In this document: positions 8,433 through 20,521 of the stretch, piece after piece
How the letters are laid out: the number at the start of each line of letters is the position of its first letter
Numbering within the stretch: the first letter of the stretch is position 1
Source of the DNA: Viridothelium virens
Taxonomy: Eukaryota; Ascomycota; Dothideomycetes; Trypetheliales; Trypetheliaceae
NCBI GenBank assembly: GCA_010094025.1
Contig: ML991866.1
Coordinates: 1 to 64,000, forward strand
Direction of reading: 5' to 3'
DNA: 64,000 nt
Notes under the pieces: generated by a model
What the model was told of the DNA's origin: nothing
Database searches by the model: none
The model's input: only the letters and a program-made list of their open reading frames with translations
Position numbers and translations under genes: made by a program

Positions 8433-9708
8433 CTATTGGACGTTGGACACCCGCTCGATGACTTCGCTGTATTGCCTCAAGGTAGTTCTCACAACCTCCT
8501 GACAAGAAGGCACGTCTTTGATTAAGCCGACACCAGTACCACTTCAATAGGTTAGCATGTTCGAGCCGACAGATGTAGTTATGGTCATGGATATTTCCGT
8601 ACCACCAGATAATTCTTCTTGAATGATTTCCAGATGCATGAGCGGTTTTGTGTCTCTCTACAAGACTATCCATCGACGAACCGGCCTTGAACTCGTTATA
8701 CGGTTCTCCAATAATGGCCCGGCCATCGTATAAGGGCGGCCAAAAACCAGTGCCCTGAAGGTCATCGTGTATAGTAGATCTTCTCGTAATCAGCTTATCG
8801 AGATATTGGAAGGTCTTGCAGACCTCCTTACTTGATCGTCGCAACGCCTCCATCGCTCGTAGATATTAATCTATCTTTTATGACGTCTGGGCTGGGCGAT
8901 TCTGTCGTTGAAATGAACTATAATGAATCGTTAGCCTGATTCAACACAGCTCATTCTAGTTGGTTGCCTTTGTTCCCATCACAATGCCTTCCGCACCTGT
9001 TGCGATGAATCAGTCACTCATTCGCCAAGTCTAGGTTGATGACAACGTACCTAAAGCCGTTGCAGCAGCTAACCCTCTCCCATCCATAATTCCGCCGGCA
9101 GCGATCAGGGCGATATTGTGGCCGTTGAAATTCTGCTCTAGCATGTCTCTTACTTCTGGCACCAATGAAACAATACTTGCCCCCTGCGCCCACTGGTGTC
9201 CACCGGCATCTATTCCCTGGACGACGATTACATCCACTCCATGCGTTGCCGCCTCCTCCGCAGCTTCTACGGTACCGACTTGTACAAAAACTTTCAGACC
9301 CCATGCTTCACCTTTCCGCTTGAGCTCCTTGATCACATCCGCGTGCGCGCCAGGCTGAGGAAACGCCAGCCATACACCAGCTACCCTGTACTTCTCAAGC
9401 AGCGGCGGAACAGTTTCGAGGACATGTTCGAAGCTTGAATGGAACGTGATGAAGCCAACAACCACAGGAAGAGTTCGGCCGGGTTCGATGGACAGTGCGG
9501 AAGCGGCTTTGGCGAGATCAGCATCAAGGGCAGTTAGTTGTGCCGAGTTGGGAGCTAAGTCGAAGCCTCCACCGATGATTCCCAATCCGCCGGCTTTTGT
9601 CACCGCAGTGGCCATGTCGGACGTGGCGGTCCCAAACATTGGAGCATTGCAGATGAGTGGAGATGCTGTGGTAGGGAACCACGACTTTAGAAGAGACTTC
9701 GGGGCCAT
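8433..9708 (-). CDS. Nitronate monooxygenase (2-nitropropane dioxygenase family)
   Basis: FMN-dependent oxidation of nitronates, likely cytosolic or mitochondrial detoxification. Five exons: 9051-9708, 8968-8996, 8832-8917, 8603-8782 and 8433-8541, giving 353 residues. The start is the ATG of MAPKSLLKSWFP; the frame is open upstream but without family sequence. Family landmarks in order: PLICNAPMFGTATSDMA, GGLGIIGGGFDLA, VVVGFITFHSSFE, GVWLAFPQPG, VQVGTVEAAEEAATHGVD, VVQGIDAGGHQWAQG (the catalytic-His region), AAGGIMDGRGLAAA, then across introns IVMGTKFISTTES, IHDDLQGTGFWPP, YDGRAIIGEP and CGTGVGLIKD. The second intron (8918-8967) begins GC, not GT, with a good branch site (GGCTAACG) and AG end. 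All joins preserve the frame and no lesion is visible, so the gene looks functional. Confidence 0.9.
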
Positions 9709-10088
9709 GACCGCGAATTTCAAGACACTGGTACACGGTGGAAAACACGGATTCGAGGAAGTACGAAAAGAAATGTCGGTCCGAAAGAGTCGTGCCCCTG
9801 ATTGCCAACTCAAATGTTTATTCGAAAGGCGAAAACGCGGTTCAAGATCTCACCGGCCCTACAACAGCGTGGCTTTGTTACCTATGTGGACTCTCCTGTA
9901 TCGACGTAGTGAAACAAGTTATGGTGACATATTGCTAGACCGGGATCTCCTGAGCGCGTCAGTGGAAATAGGAAGGCTTCAAATCGCTTGGAATGTGGTG
10001 ATGGAAAGGTGGTGATCCAGGGAGTCAGACGGAAGTTGGGAGCGGGGCGGCAGGGACCGGGTCAGACATCTCTCGATACGTTGATACG
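9709..10088. other. Promoter/5' region of the nitronate monooxygenase
   Basis: No gene recognised. The minus-strand frame upstream of the monooxygenase ATG stays open for about 35 codons without family resemblance, so I treat it as leader. Confidence 0.4.
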
Positions 10089-10329
10089 CACACGGTTGAC
10101 AAAAAAATCCGCACACCGAGACTGGGGGTGGCCTCGCCAGAAAAGCAGCCACACCTGTAGACTACCTTTACAGGGTAAAAATTATTATTCAATAATCTCT
10201 TGAGTCTAAAAGGTGGTGACTGTGTAATAGCAGACAAGCCTAATGTACATGTGTGATCTTTTCTGTCTACTGTGTACCTTATGAAGCACCCCCCAGTTTT
10301 GGTGTGCGGGTTTTTCTGGCAACCGCGTG
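10089..10329. mobile_element. Second MITE, 241 bp with ~40-bp terminal inverted repeats
   Basis: The left end CACACGGTTGACAAAAAAAT then CCGCACACCGAGACTGGGGG pairs with the reverse complement of the right end (CACGCGGTTGCCAGAAAAAC then CCGCACACCAAAACTGGGGG), about 36 of 41 bases, the differences mostly transitions. ATACG directly abuts both ends (10084-10088 and 10330-10334), a plausible 5-bp target duplication. The interior is AT-rich with no coding potential. Its termini are unrelated to those of the element at 7274-7458. Confidence 0.75.
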
Positions 10330-10892
10330 ATACGGTAAGCAAAGGAATGACTGCTACTACCCAGTCCGACTAAACCCCAATCAAGCTTAGAAGAAGGTAA
10401 GAAAGACGAAGGTTAGCCCGAGATCTGGATCTTGTTGGGATATGTCCAAAGGATGACATTTGTTAGAGTTTGGTCAGTGAGATTCACATTGGCAAAAATA
10501 GACGCGAGAAGACTTGTGCCGGATTCCAGTTGCAAGCTGCTTATGACAGACCAGCTATTCATCTCGGAGAAAGTGAAGATAGGCTTGGAGTTCGTCATAA
10601 CGTGAGCAATACTCGACGGCGTTTGATGAGCCAATGCTGTATTTTGGACCGTGCAGAATCTCCAGGACCAGAGGAACACTGCAGACGATGAATATCTAGT
10701 TGTACAATAATCCCATGGAAATCTATGAATCTAGCCACGACCCGTTGATCTACCATACATCCTCTACTAACCAAGCAGTCCGCTCGATGGACAGACCGAG
10801 AAAAGCGACGTCTTCAGCATTAATACAATATTTTGGAAAAGTTCTATGTCAAGCAGAATGGAGGCGCCCCCCCCCCAACGACTTTCCCGGAT
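10330..10892. other. Region downstream of the ABC transporter
   Basis: No convincing gene. A minus-strand open frame at 10413-10679 (88 codons) has no recognised motif. A run of about ten C at 10866-10876 lies just beyond the transporter stop codon. Confidence 0.35.
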
Positions 10893-13800
10893 TTACTCCG
10901 TCTTCGCCTTCTCCCCCTGCCAAAACTTCCACCATCCTTTCCTCTTCGGCACCCGTGCCAAAAAGTAGATCAGCGTCGCCACCACCACATTAAACATGAT
11001 AAACGCCCACATGAAGCCAAAGTTGCGCCATCGTTCACTGTAATAGCTGCTTACGCCAGCAAGGAAGATGTTGGTATCGCTCTCGGAGCAGAAGCTACAG
11101 AGCTCGGGCGCGCGAGTCGCATTGTTCTGTAGGTAGCCGCCCGCCGCGGAGATGTAGGGCTGCATGTACTCGAGGCAGGTCTGTCCTGCCGGAGGCGGGA
11201 AGGTGAGGTATTCGTTATCGGCGCAGTTGACGGACGTGTTGGCGACGGCGGTCGAAAGCATGGCTGAGATGAGGTAGGTGAAAGGGGAGATGCGGTACAT
11301 GAAGATCCAGAAGCCTGGTAGGGCAGTGGGAGACGCGAGGACACTGGAGGGAGTAGTGTTAGCAATGGAAGGAAAGGAAAGACAAGACAGGAGAAGGAAA
11401 ACGGTGACGTGATGGTGGAGAGAGCTTCGAAGGGAGAGAAACATACCCGCAGAAGATCAGGCAAAGTGAGAAGGCCAAGTTGGCGAGATTGCCTGCTGTC
11501 TCAGCATCCGGAATGCCCGCGACCGCGAGATCGGCAAAGGTAGAGGTAAATAGGAGAAAGGTCCAAACGAGAAGGAACATCAACGCGCCGCGTTCGTGTA
11601 CCGTGTTGGTAGCTTCGGCATTGCGGTAGAGACCGATAGGGTAGTACCAGGTGAAGAAGAGTAATACAGCCGCGAGCGAGTTCCAGAAAATCTCAACAAG
11701 GATGTTGGAAAGCATGAAGGCCTTCCATGAGTAGGCTTTGGAAGGTCGCTCGCGAGCTTCGTAAAGAGCGCGCTGGGTGACGAAGTGAGGTGTAATTTGC
11801 TGAACCAATTGACCAAAGATCGTCATCAACATGAAGAGGGAGAACATTTGATTTTGCAGCCCTTGTTGGCTGTTTTTAGCATGGAAGAAGGAAAAGCCGA
11901 TGAAGAGGCCAGAGAAGGTGCATAGTGCTATCTTGGAGTATATGTACGAGGGGGTTCGCCAGTACTGCTGGAATACTCGCTTCAAGACTTGGTACAGTTG
12001 GGCGGGGAAGCGCGCCGCGAATTCCCGATAACTGTCTTTATTATCTGGTGTAGTAGCTGGAGCCGTTTCCTGAGGGCGGTGCACCTTCAGGCGCTCCAGT
12101 TCAGCATGCACTTCTTTTATTTCAGGACTTTCACGCCAAGTGTTGAACCAGTCGATGTCAGTATGTGAGCCAGGTGCGGCACCAGTGATTTCGAGTATCC
12201 ACTCGGCCGGATTAGCATCTTTTGGACATGGCGATGCTCCATTTCTCTCAAAGTAGTTGGTCAAGGTCTGCGAATTCTCACCGATCTCACCAAAGTACAC
12301 GGTTTTGCCACCTTTGTCGAGGAAAAGCAATCGATTGAAACGTTGGAATAGCATGGCCGACGGTTGGTGGATAGTACAAAGGATAGCTTGACCGCTCTTC
12401 GTAAGCTTCTCCATGAGATCGCAAATTGCCCATGAAGTCTGACTGTCAAGGCCTGAAGTCGGTTCGTCAAGGAAGAGTAGAAGCTCCGGCTTGGCGGCAA
12501 GTTCAACACCGATAGTGAGACGTTTCCTTTGTTCGACGTTGAGACCTTCTCCAGGTACACCAACGACGGCGTCTGCGTAATCCTTCATGTCCAGAAGCTT
12601 GATAACCTCGTTGACGTAATCCAGCTTTTCTTGTCGCGGTACGTGCCTTGGCTGACGGAGCAAGGCGCTGAAATTGAGAGCCTCGCGTACAGTTGAGGTA
12701 GACAGATGTAAGTCTTGCTGCTGGACATATCCAGTCTTGCGCTGGAACGAGCTATCACGCTGACGCCCATCAACCAACATTTCTCCAGTAATGACACCCA
12801 TCGTCGTACGGTCTGCAAGGACATCGAGCAATGTAGTCTTGCCAGCACCTGACACACCCATCAAAGCGGTCAAAGTGCCTGGCCTAACCCATCCATCCAC
12901 GTGGTCTAGAATACGCCGAGGCTGACCTTTAATCATGATATCGTAGCACAAATCTTTCCAGTGGAAAATCGCTGTCTGCTCCTGGATCACCGCCGAAATA
13001 TCGCGATCGAGGTTCCTCTCCGTAACTGCAGCTACGTCACCATTGATGGCAGCCTCTTCGTCGTTTGCACGCAGCTTCGTCACGGCCGCAGGAGCATGGC
13101 CACGGCGGAACACAAGGACTTCACCTTTAGACTTCTTGGCAGATATGTATTCTGAGGCCAGCAGATAGAAAGCGCAGAGACCGATCATGAAAACCCAAAC
13201 AATGCCATAATTTCGCCATTTATGGGAGTGGTAGTACTGGAAGGCCGAGTTTATATAGGCGTCTCCGCTGATGAAATCGCTACCTGCGACGGATCCAACG
13301 CCAGTGCAGATTTGATTGGTTATGCTAGCGCCCTGATAGGCAGGTATGAATTGGGAGCAACCAAACTCACGGTTGTGAAATTCGTTGATCATCAAGGACT
13401 CGAAACCGTACGAAATTGGGTCGAGATAATTGATCCACCTTGACCAGCCAAGCATATATCGAGTCGGAATAACGAAACCGGTATAGATGACGAGAGCCAG
13501 GATGAGAATTGCCGCTGGCGCCATCGCTTGAGCCAGAGTCCGAGACACCGATGCGATGAAGCGGAATAGCATAGACATTGTGAGCGTGAGAGTGAACGAT
13601 ACCAGAAGAAAGAAAAAGAAGGCCCCCGCTTCCCGACGGAGATTCGACATGAAGTAGACAGTAGTATTAAATATTATTGTATTCAATATCTTGTATGGCA
13701 TGTCCGTCAGCATGGAAGCGATAGATTCTGTCGATGGATGATACAGTGCATATCTGGCATGTTTCTCGACAATCGGACGTTGCGCATAGAGTGTCAAGAT

Positions 13801-15743
13801 CTGAGTCGCCGTTAGATAGAGCTTCGTACGGAAAAGACGACAGACTTACTTCGAGTGCACTGCCAAAGGCGTTAAGGAGAATAGCGAAGAAAAGGAGAGC
13901 ACCACGTTCATAGAAACTCTGGGTGAAATTGTTGAGGTTGTAGAAGACACTGCCGACAACCAAGGCCATAATGAAGTTGAAGAATAACTGAAAGAAGGTT
14001 AAGCTTGGGTCAGCTTTGAGACGCAAGAACCCACGCCAGAGACATAGCTGGACCTGCTGGTTGTAGGAGAGCGTAAATGGAGATTGCCAGCGCTGAAAAC
14101 GTGCTTGCTGGGCTCTTCGCGATTGTTTGAATTTCTCGAAAGATTCACCGCCGATCGGGTAAGTCCTGTCATATTCTTCAATCTCATTCATCAAACGCTC
14201 GTATTCGGAACTGGACTTCCAGGCTTTTGCAAAGTCATCCGGTGTTCGAGGGACCTGATTCTCAAATCCGGGCCGAACCTCTCGTTCCTGTGGACTCGTC
14301 ATCGACGTACAGAAATCTGCGTCCGTTTGACGATCAGGGCAGTGGAAGCCTAATCTTTCAAAGTATCCTCTGGCTTCGGTCGTGCGGCCAAAAAAGATCT
14401 GGCGCCCCTCGTATAGGACGGCTACTTTGTCGAACACATCGTAGGCGGCTTGGGGGGATTGATATATCGCCACACAAGCCGTTGCCCCCAATAAGTCGGT
14501 CGAGAGTCTGACAGTCTTGCAGAACTCGATGGCATTGGCGCTATCCAGACCACGTGTACTATTATCCCAGCATTGCAAAGGAGCCCCACTGAGAGCGGCT
14601 TCTGCAATACTGACACGCTTCCGTTCACCACCGCTAACTCCACGGACGAAGTCGTTACCGACTTTTGTGTTTATTGTATGACTGATACCGAAGGTCGCCA
14701 TGATCACATCTCGGAGATGTTTGGCAAAGTCCTTCCTGTCAATGCCACCAGGAATGTGGCGTGGTGCTCGTGCCCGTGCAGCAAACTCCAAGGTATCGCC
14801 GACCAGGAGGGAGGGAAAATGTACATCAGTCTCTGCAGTGTAAATGGCTTCACCACGAAAGTTGTTGTGCATTTCTTTGGGTCCGATACCTGGTCATAGA
14901 GGGTTAATGAAATGTGCTGAGTGCTGGGACCTTGAAATTAAATACCTTGATAATTTAGGTATGAACCGTCATCTATGACGAATCCATGAGTCTCTCCGGA
15001 GATGGTCTTGAGAAGCGTTGAACAACCAGAACCTGGAGGCCCGAGTACGACAAGCATCTCGCCACTCTTGATCAATCCATCGAAGTTCCTCAAGATGTCT
15101 ATCCTCTGCTGTCCAACCCCCAGGAGCTGCTGCACCGCACCAATTGCTTGAAGCCAAATATTGCCAACGTTCTTTTGATAATCTGCTCCCGATCCATAGC
15201 CGTGTACATTAAGGTTTCGGAAAGCAATTCCTGCCGTTCGGTCGGGATGCACCTCTGGGTCTTGCGATCGAAGCTTCAAGAGCGATTTGACCCACGCTCT
15301 GGGCCTGAAGTTTGGCGAATTGGGGTCTATTGCGGACTCCTTCTCTGCTTCAAACGGATTATGTGGGATCTGACTCCAGGATGACTTGTTCGTAAGGGTT
15401 TTGGCTAGCTGATGAACTTTTTCATCACGTTCCTCCGCCTTCTCGAATTCGTCCGATTCGGAGGAAGTGTCTTTGCCTCTAACTGATGAGACGTCTCCAT
15501 TCTGCATGATTGATCAGTGAAAAGTTTTGGCATACGTCATAACAGAAATAAACTCACGGCTTTGGTCTCCTTATCCATAGGATCTTCGCGAGCCGATCGT
15601 GACGTTGTTATGCGCTCGAGTATCGGCTTGGGTGCATCTTCTTGATCTCTGTGCCGAGCAGGTGCTTGGCCTCCTGCACCTACTCCAGCCACCTCCGCTG
15701 TGCGATCATAATTATTAAACGTGAAATTGCCTACCAACGACAT
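10893..15743 (-). CDS. PDR-type ABC transporter (ABC-G full transporter)
   Basis: A plasma-membrane drug efflux pump of the PDR5/CDR1 class, in (NBD-TMD)2 order. Five exons: 15558-15743, 14946-15501, 13850-14889, 11447-13800 and 10893-11343, giving 1528 residues, normal for the family. The start is the first ATG in frame ([11 protein letters not shown]). NBD1 has the PDR-type degenerate Walker [13 protein letters not shown] (Cys replacing Lys, near residue 219), signature [13 protein letters not shown] and [15 protein letters not shown]2 has canonical Walker [13 protein letters not shown] (near residue 904), the atypical signature [15 protein letters not shown] and [19 protein letters not shown]1 includes [18 protein letters not shown] and TMD2 ends in a Cys-rich extracellular loop (CLEYM...CSFCSES), then a last helix and basic tail ([12 protein letters not shown]). 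Introns are 47-103 bp. Substrates cannot be read from sequence; azole or toxin export is usual for the family. Confidence 0.95.
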
Positions 15744-16878
15744 GGTAGTCGAAGTCGAGAGCAGACGCTCTCTCGGAGGCACTCAATGTGGCGAAGAAAA
15801 GGTGAAGAAAAATAGAGAAAACTGCCGAATGTATGCCGCAGAGTTCAGCCCAAGAAACCCATAAGAAATTGAGACCCTGGTAATGTCAGGACTGGTGGAT
15901 ATGATATAGGGAGTGCTCCTCGGCGGAGGTAGAATAGATCAACAAAGGGAAAAAGTAGCGCCGTTTGGCGAATACACCCGGTCCGTCAACGTCAGCCGCG
16001 CGTGTTTCCAGGCGGGAGGCGAGGAAGGCAGCCAAGGACGCGACCCGATGTGGGGGGTAAGTCGAATTGTGTTTTGTTTGGCTGTCTGGTAGGCCAACAT
16101 CTCTTGGGCTGACAGTGGCACGAATGGTAGGACGGAAGACGGAACGTTTAGGGCTCGGAAACAGTCAGCATCCGAGGTGATCGTCATCGTGTTGCTGCAT
16201 AAAATGGGCTGCACAGTACATAAGGTAAGTATCCCGGAAACGAGAGGATCCGTAAGGGTTTTAGGGCTTTGGAGTTTTACGGCTCGGTGGCTCCTTGCCT
16301 TCCCCACGTGCAACTCTAGGCGGGCCACTAGACCATTCCTGCATAAGTGGAACCGAGCAACGGCTGCTGGCTTCTCTCTATCCGCCTTTGCGGTGACTAA
16401 GCTATACGGCGGAGTAATAACGGCTGCCGTTTCTTTAATTTGTGTCGAGTCGTGGAGGTGAATCACCTTGCAGATGCAAAAATTTCCCCTAGACTCATCT
16501 TATCTCGTATTCGCCCTTCTTGGCCTTAAGTGACTCGCCATCCAGCCCTGACATGAGCAGCCTTCGGAAGGAAACGGAGGCTTGTCAATATCCGTTCAAA
16601 CCCCCTAACTTGGCAATCACTAGGAATTAGCGTCAGAATTTCACAAAGGCTTCTCCAAACCTGTGGACCAAGCTCAGAGTTTCTTCGAAGGAGAGCAGCG
16701 AGATTCGATCCGATTGCGCGCTGCGAAGGCCCAAGATCACGCACCCCGTACTGTTCATCTTGTTGTACGGATTACTCCGTGCAGAAGCTAACACTACATA
16801 AGTTATTATCGAGATTTCGCCTCGTTTGGCACCAGTTGTACTTCCTATTACATCGCCAGACAGAATAGTCTACAAACA
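15744..16878. other. ABC transporter promoter and MLH3 3' side
   Basis: About 1.1 kb between the transporter start and the MLH3 stop. A 175-codon minus frame (15939-16466) begins with GTG, has biased composition and no family resemblance, so it is not called. The length would suit a regulated efflux-pump promoter; no specific site is asserted. Confidence 0.4.
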
Positions 16879-19800
16879 TCATTGCTGTCCATCCAGCTGA
16901 TTAGGACGCATTGTTCTACGCCATTCTTTCCAAGCTTCACCAAAATTGTTACATGATTTTTGATCGCATGGCCTATCCCCAACTCTTAATCCGCTCTCTT
17001 GGTGGTGAAGAACAGAGTTCACCTCTATCCTCCGCTGATTGCTGTCTTCCAGGTTAACCAATGGTACCATACTGGGTCTTCCATGCGCGCACTGGAACGG
17101 AAGTGCACAGCCCGCTAGCCTCTTCACCAGCGCTCGACAATCCACGAGAGAGAGTCGGTCGTTGAACATGACAGCGCTGCGACATGCGCGTGAATTGATT
17201 AGATCGAGAATGCCACGTGGACAATTTCCGATGCTTTGGAGCCAGAAATGAGGGTCTGTGGTTGGCAGTGGGCCGTCGTCTCGTGCTGAGGGAGGCTTGC
17301 CATCGCTCCATATTTCGGATCGCATAAGATTGATGATATGTTTCGGCTCGAGCCGGCAGCGCTCCGCGATGACTGCAGGAAGTGCTCTGACAACGACCCC
17401 GATACTCATGCTTGACCTGGAAGTGGGCTGAGATACAGGCCGTGCTCCGTCTAGAGGTCTACCATTGTCCATCATGTCGTAGAGAATGCCCCAACGAGCA
17501 AAAAGCTTGACGCAGTGAGTAAATTGTGTTTTCTCCGACTCTGGTACTTCAAATCTGATCGGTGGATCCAAGGTTATGGTTTTTACAGTGGACTGCACAC
17601 CATGGTCTGTCGGTATCGAAGGCTGTGAACTTGGCGTGCAAAGATCTTGCAATAGATCCTCAACTATGCAGCGCTCATCTGCCGCATGCTGATCAATCAG
17701 AACTAGTATGTCTTTCTGGCTGTCACTTTTGGAATCCGCTGTTTCGCTTGATGGCCAGGCGGCAAGCATCTTGACTAGAATGAATTTCTTGTCCACCTGC
17801 GCCAACACCTGTGCATTGCAAAGAGCGTCTCTCCAAAGTCTTGTTTTAGAGAAAACTGGGGATCCTTGAGAAGCTTGTTTATTTCCCTTCGCTAAATGAA
17901 GGTGATCTCCGTGAGTGCCAGAAGCGTTGGCTTGCATGTCGAGTTCTTGAGGTAGTGCCTGCGGAATACACTCTTCCGCATTTTGAAAGACGGGATTATC
18001 CCAATCACTTAGGAATTCTGTAAACCAAGACGTGCTTTTGGGCCGATTCGAAGATAGTGCCTGTGCTCTCGTTGAAAGCCGACGCAAGCCATTTGCTCCT
18101 CTTCCCTGCCGTGACGTTTTTCCATCGGACTGACTGTTGTGCCCTCCAGGCTCTAGTTCTGAATACCGTGGTACAGAGGCAGCAACTATTCCTGTGCGAG
18201 CATTTACAATAATCGTCTCCTTGGTTGAGGGATCTATCCACGAAATATTGCCATCCTCAGCTCGCTCGTCAGAAGTCCCTTCCACACGGTCGACGGGATC
18301 CGGATTCTGCCCATTCGGCAACGGCGATCGCCCTTGAGAGGCAGATGAAGATTCATGTAGACAATCGAGTTGAATAGGAAAAGTTGTCTCGTTACACTCT
18401 GGCGAGGAACGCCCTCCTAAAAGAGGTGAGCAGCTTCCGTCCTTCCGTCGCGTTGGAGTTGGTTCAGTTCTAGCGGCTTCGCAACGGCCCCAAGCCTTTT
18501 CATAGAAGTCTGGCTTTCCGCTTTTTATCCGGCTCCAGTTACGAAAATGCCGACTAAGATTGACAGGATCGACGCTAGGGACTCCAGACTGGGACTTTGA
18601 AGACCCGACATATGAGGTATTGGTTTGCTCGAGAGCGGTTATAGCACCAGTGGTCGGAGCGATATTGTCATCGATCGCTAGTGGACTTCGCGATGCTTGG
18701 GAAGGGCTCGAACGAGTGCTCTTTAGAGGCAAGTATCGCAAGGCGTCGTTCGTCTGTCCCCGCAGCCCTGGCTTTCGTGGGCGAAAACGGTGCGCAGTAA
18801 GCCATTCGAAAAGCATTGCGTTAAGTACCTCGATTATTGCTTGCACGTTGGCCTCCTTTTCAAGCAGATCGTTAATCAGGATAGGGTCCGGACTCCTGGA
18901 TCTGAACGAAATATGCAGGAAAAACATTGGCCAGCGATCAATACCTTTGCGACTCTTTAATTGCCTGTTTGTGAAGCCGTCGTTCTTGAAGCGTTTGTCC
19001 TTCCGACGCCGACCTCTCTCTGGCTCGTCAATATCTGCATCTTTCTCCACGGTGCCAAATTGTGAATTGCTGAAGACCTTGTTGACATGCTCATAAAGCT
19101 CACTATGCCCCGAATGAGGTGTCAAGGGTTCAATACCAATCGCAATGTACTGAGCTTGCTTACTCGGCGCCGGTACCGTAGAGATTGCTCCTCTGATTGA
19201 TATTGAACTCGTCGAGCCGGAGATTGGGACCCAGGCGGGCCAAATCTCTGGTGACATGTACCCAGCCTGGCTCAAAATGCTCACAATGTCATGCAAGGTC
19301 AGATTGGGATTCCGTTTCGACGTTGTGTCCAACTTTTGCGCTGGAGTTTCACGGGCCACGCGGATCCTCCTACCCTTTCGCACGTCTTTCACTACAATGG
19401 ATGTAGGTGACTTCCATGCCAATATTAACCCAGTGATTGTTCGTCTCAGATTCTCCCACAACTTATCATCTTCCGGACCTAGTTCCAAGACAGCCGTTCG
19501 CTGTTTCACGCGGACCGGTATGTTGCCGAAAAGGTCTCGAACGGATACCCTTGTTCCATGAGAGCCAGAAATATCGTGCTGAGCAGGCGCCGGAGTTAGA
19601 CGTGATATGACGTGCGAACGGTGCATCACCAGAGTATTGTGGGAAAAATATTGATGGTGTCGCGAGGTTATGGAGAGCAGCGACAGGGCACCAAGAGAGG
19701 CTAGAAAAGCTCCATGATGACCGTGAGTCGGCGCGTAGACAGAGCCAGAGTGCTTTGAGGTATCTATCCATGTAAGCTTTTTAATTTCCTGCATTCGGCA

Positions 19801-20072
19801 GAGTTGAGAACATGCTCACGATGGAGCTTGCCAAGACCTCCTTCCTCTTGGAATTCTTGGGCATTGATTCCAAGCCCATCGTCCTTAACGATACAGCCTC
19901 CACGAGCATAGTCGATAGTGACCTCAATTTTAGTAGCGTCGGCATCTAGTGAATTCTTGACCAGTTCGGAGACAACGTCGTTCAAAGACGTGATAGCTAC
20001 ACTAGACTTTATCTGGTCAACGACCTCCGGCGGTAGTGGTCGTATTTCGCTTTCGCAATGAGGATCAGACAT
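16879..20072 (-). CDS. MLH3: DNA mismatch repair protein MLH3 (MutL family)
   Basis: The MutL-gamma subunit that pairs with MLH1. It acts in the nucleus as an endonuclease in meiotic crossover resolution and some mismatch repair. Two exons, 19820-20072 and 16879-19763 (intron 56 bp), 1045 residues. The N-terminal GHKL ATPase shows motif I ELVKNSLDADATKIEV and motif II KDDGLGINAQEF. The lid region spans the splice (GGLGKLH/HTSKHS) and motif III reads GHHGAFLASLGALS, where GFRGEAL-type sequence is usual. A long low-complexity linker (roughly residues 330-660) separates it from the C-terminal endonuclease domain, which keeps DQHAADERCIVEDLL (the DQHAx2Ex4E metal motif, near residue 772), ACRSAVMFND and PFQCAHGRPSMVPL. 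Nuclease residues therefore look intact. Divergent from ALG11 with 449 bp between start codons. Confidence 0.93.
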
Positions 20073-20521
20073 ATTATCTCTGATTCTCTAAATGAAGTGG
20101 CGACTTCCTAATGCTCATGCCAGAGCTCATGGAGGATTCCACTTTCTCCATTTGCGATAACATAGGAGCTGGAAGCTGTACATCTGTACTGATAAGAAGG
20201 ATCTTTTGTGCATCCAAGACGTAAGGTAGGCTTGCCAGGGACACTGAGGCAGGGATCAACAATAACCTTAACTTATATATGGCAGTACCTTCCCGGAGGT
20301 TTCTGAGAAGGAGTTTGCCGATGATCATCCGGGCCGATGCAGGGACGACCCTCAGGACTTGTCTTTTGAGGCTTACGGCACTGATGACATCGTGCAGGTA
20401 GCCTCGTACCTGCCAGCTATGAAACAACAAAGCACTGCACGCGCCCTCAAACCTCGCGTCTTTCCCCTTGGTTATTTTTCTCCATCATGAGTGCATTCTA
20501 GCTGTCTGCAATGCGTCAGCT
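20073..20521. promoter_or_regulatory. Bidirectional promoter region MLH3 / ALG11
   Basis: 449 bp separate the two divergent start codons. A minus-strand frame inside (20074-20430) starts with TTG and shows no family, so the interval is treated as shared upstream DNA. A pyrimidine-rich stretch precedes the ALG11 ATG. No specific binding site is asserted. Confidence 0.5.

Noticed and set aside
15939-16466. 175-codon minus-strand open frame upstream of the ABC transporter
   Set aside because: It begins with GTG, has no family motifs or downstream continuation, and occupies the expected promoter.
20074-20430. 118-codon minus frame between MLH3 and ALG11
   Set aside because: The start is TTG, there is no homology pattern, and it lies in the shared divergent promoter.
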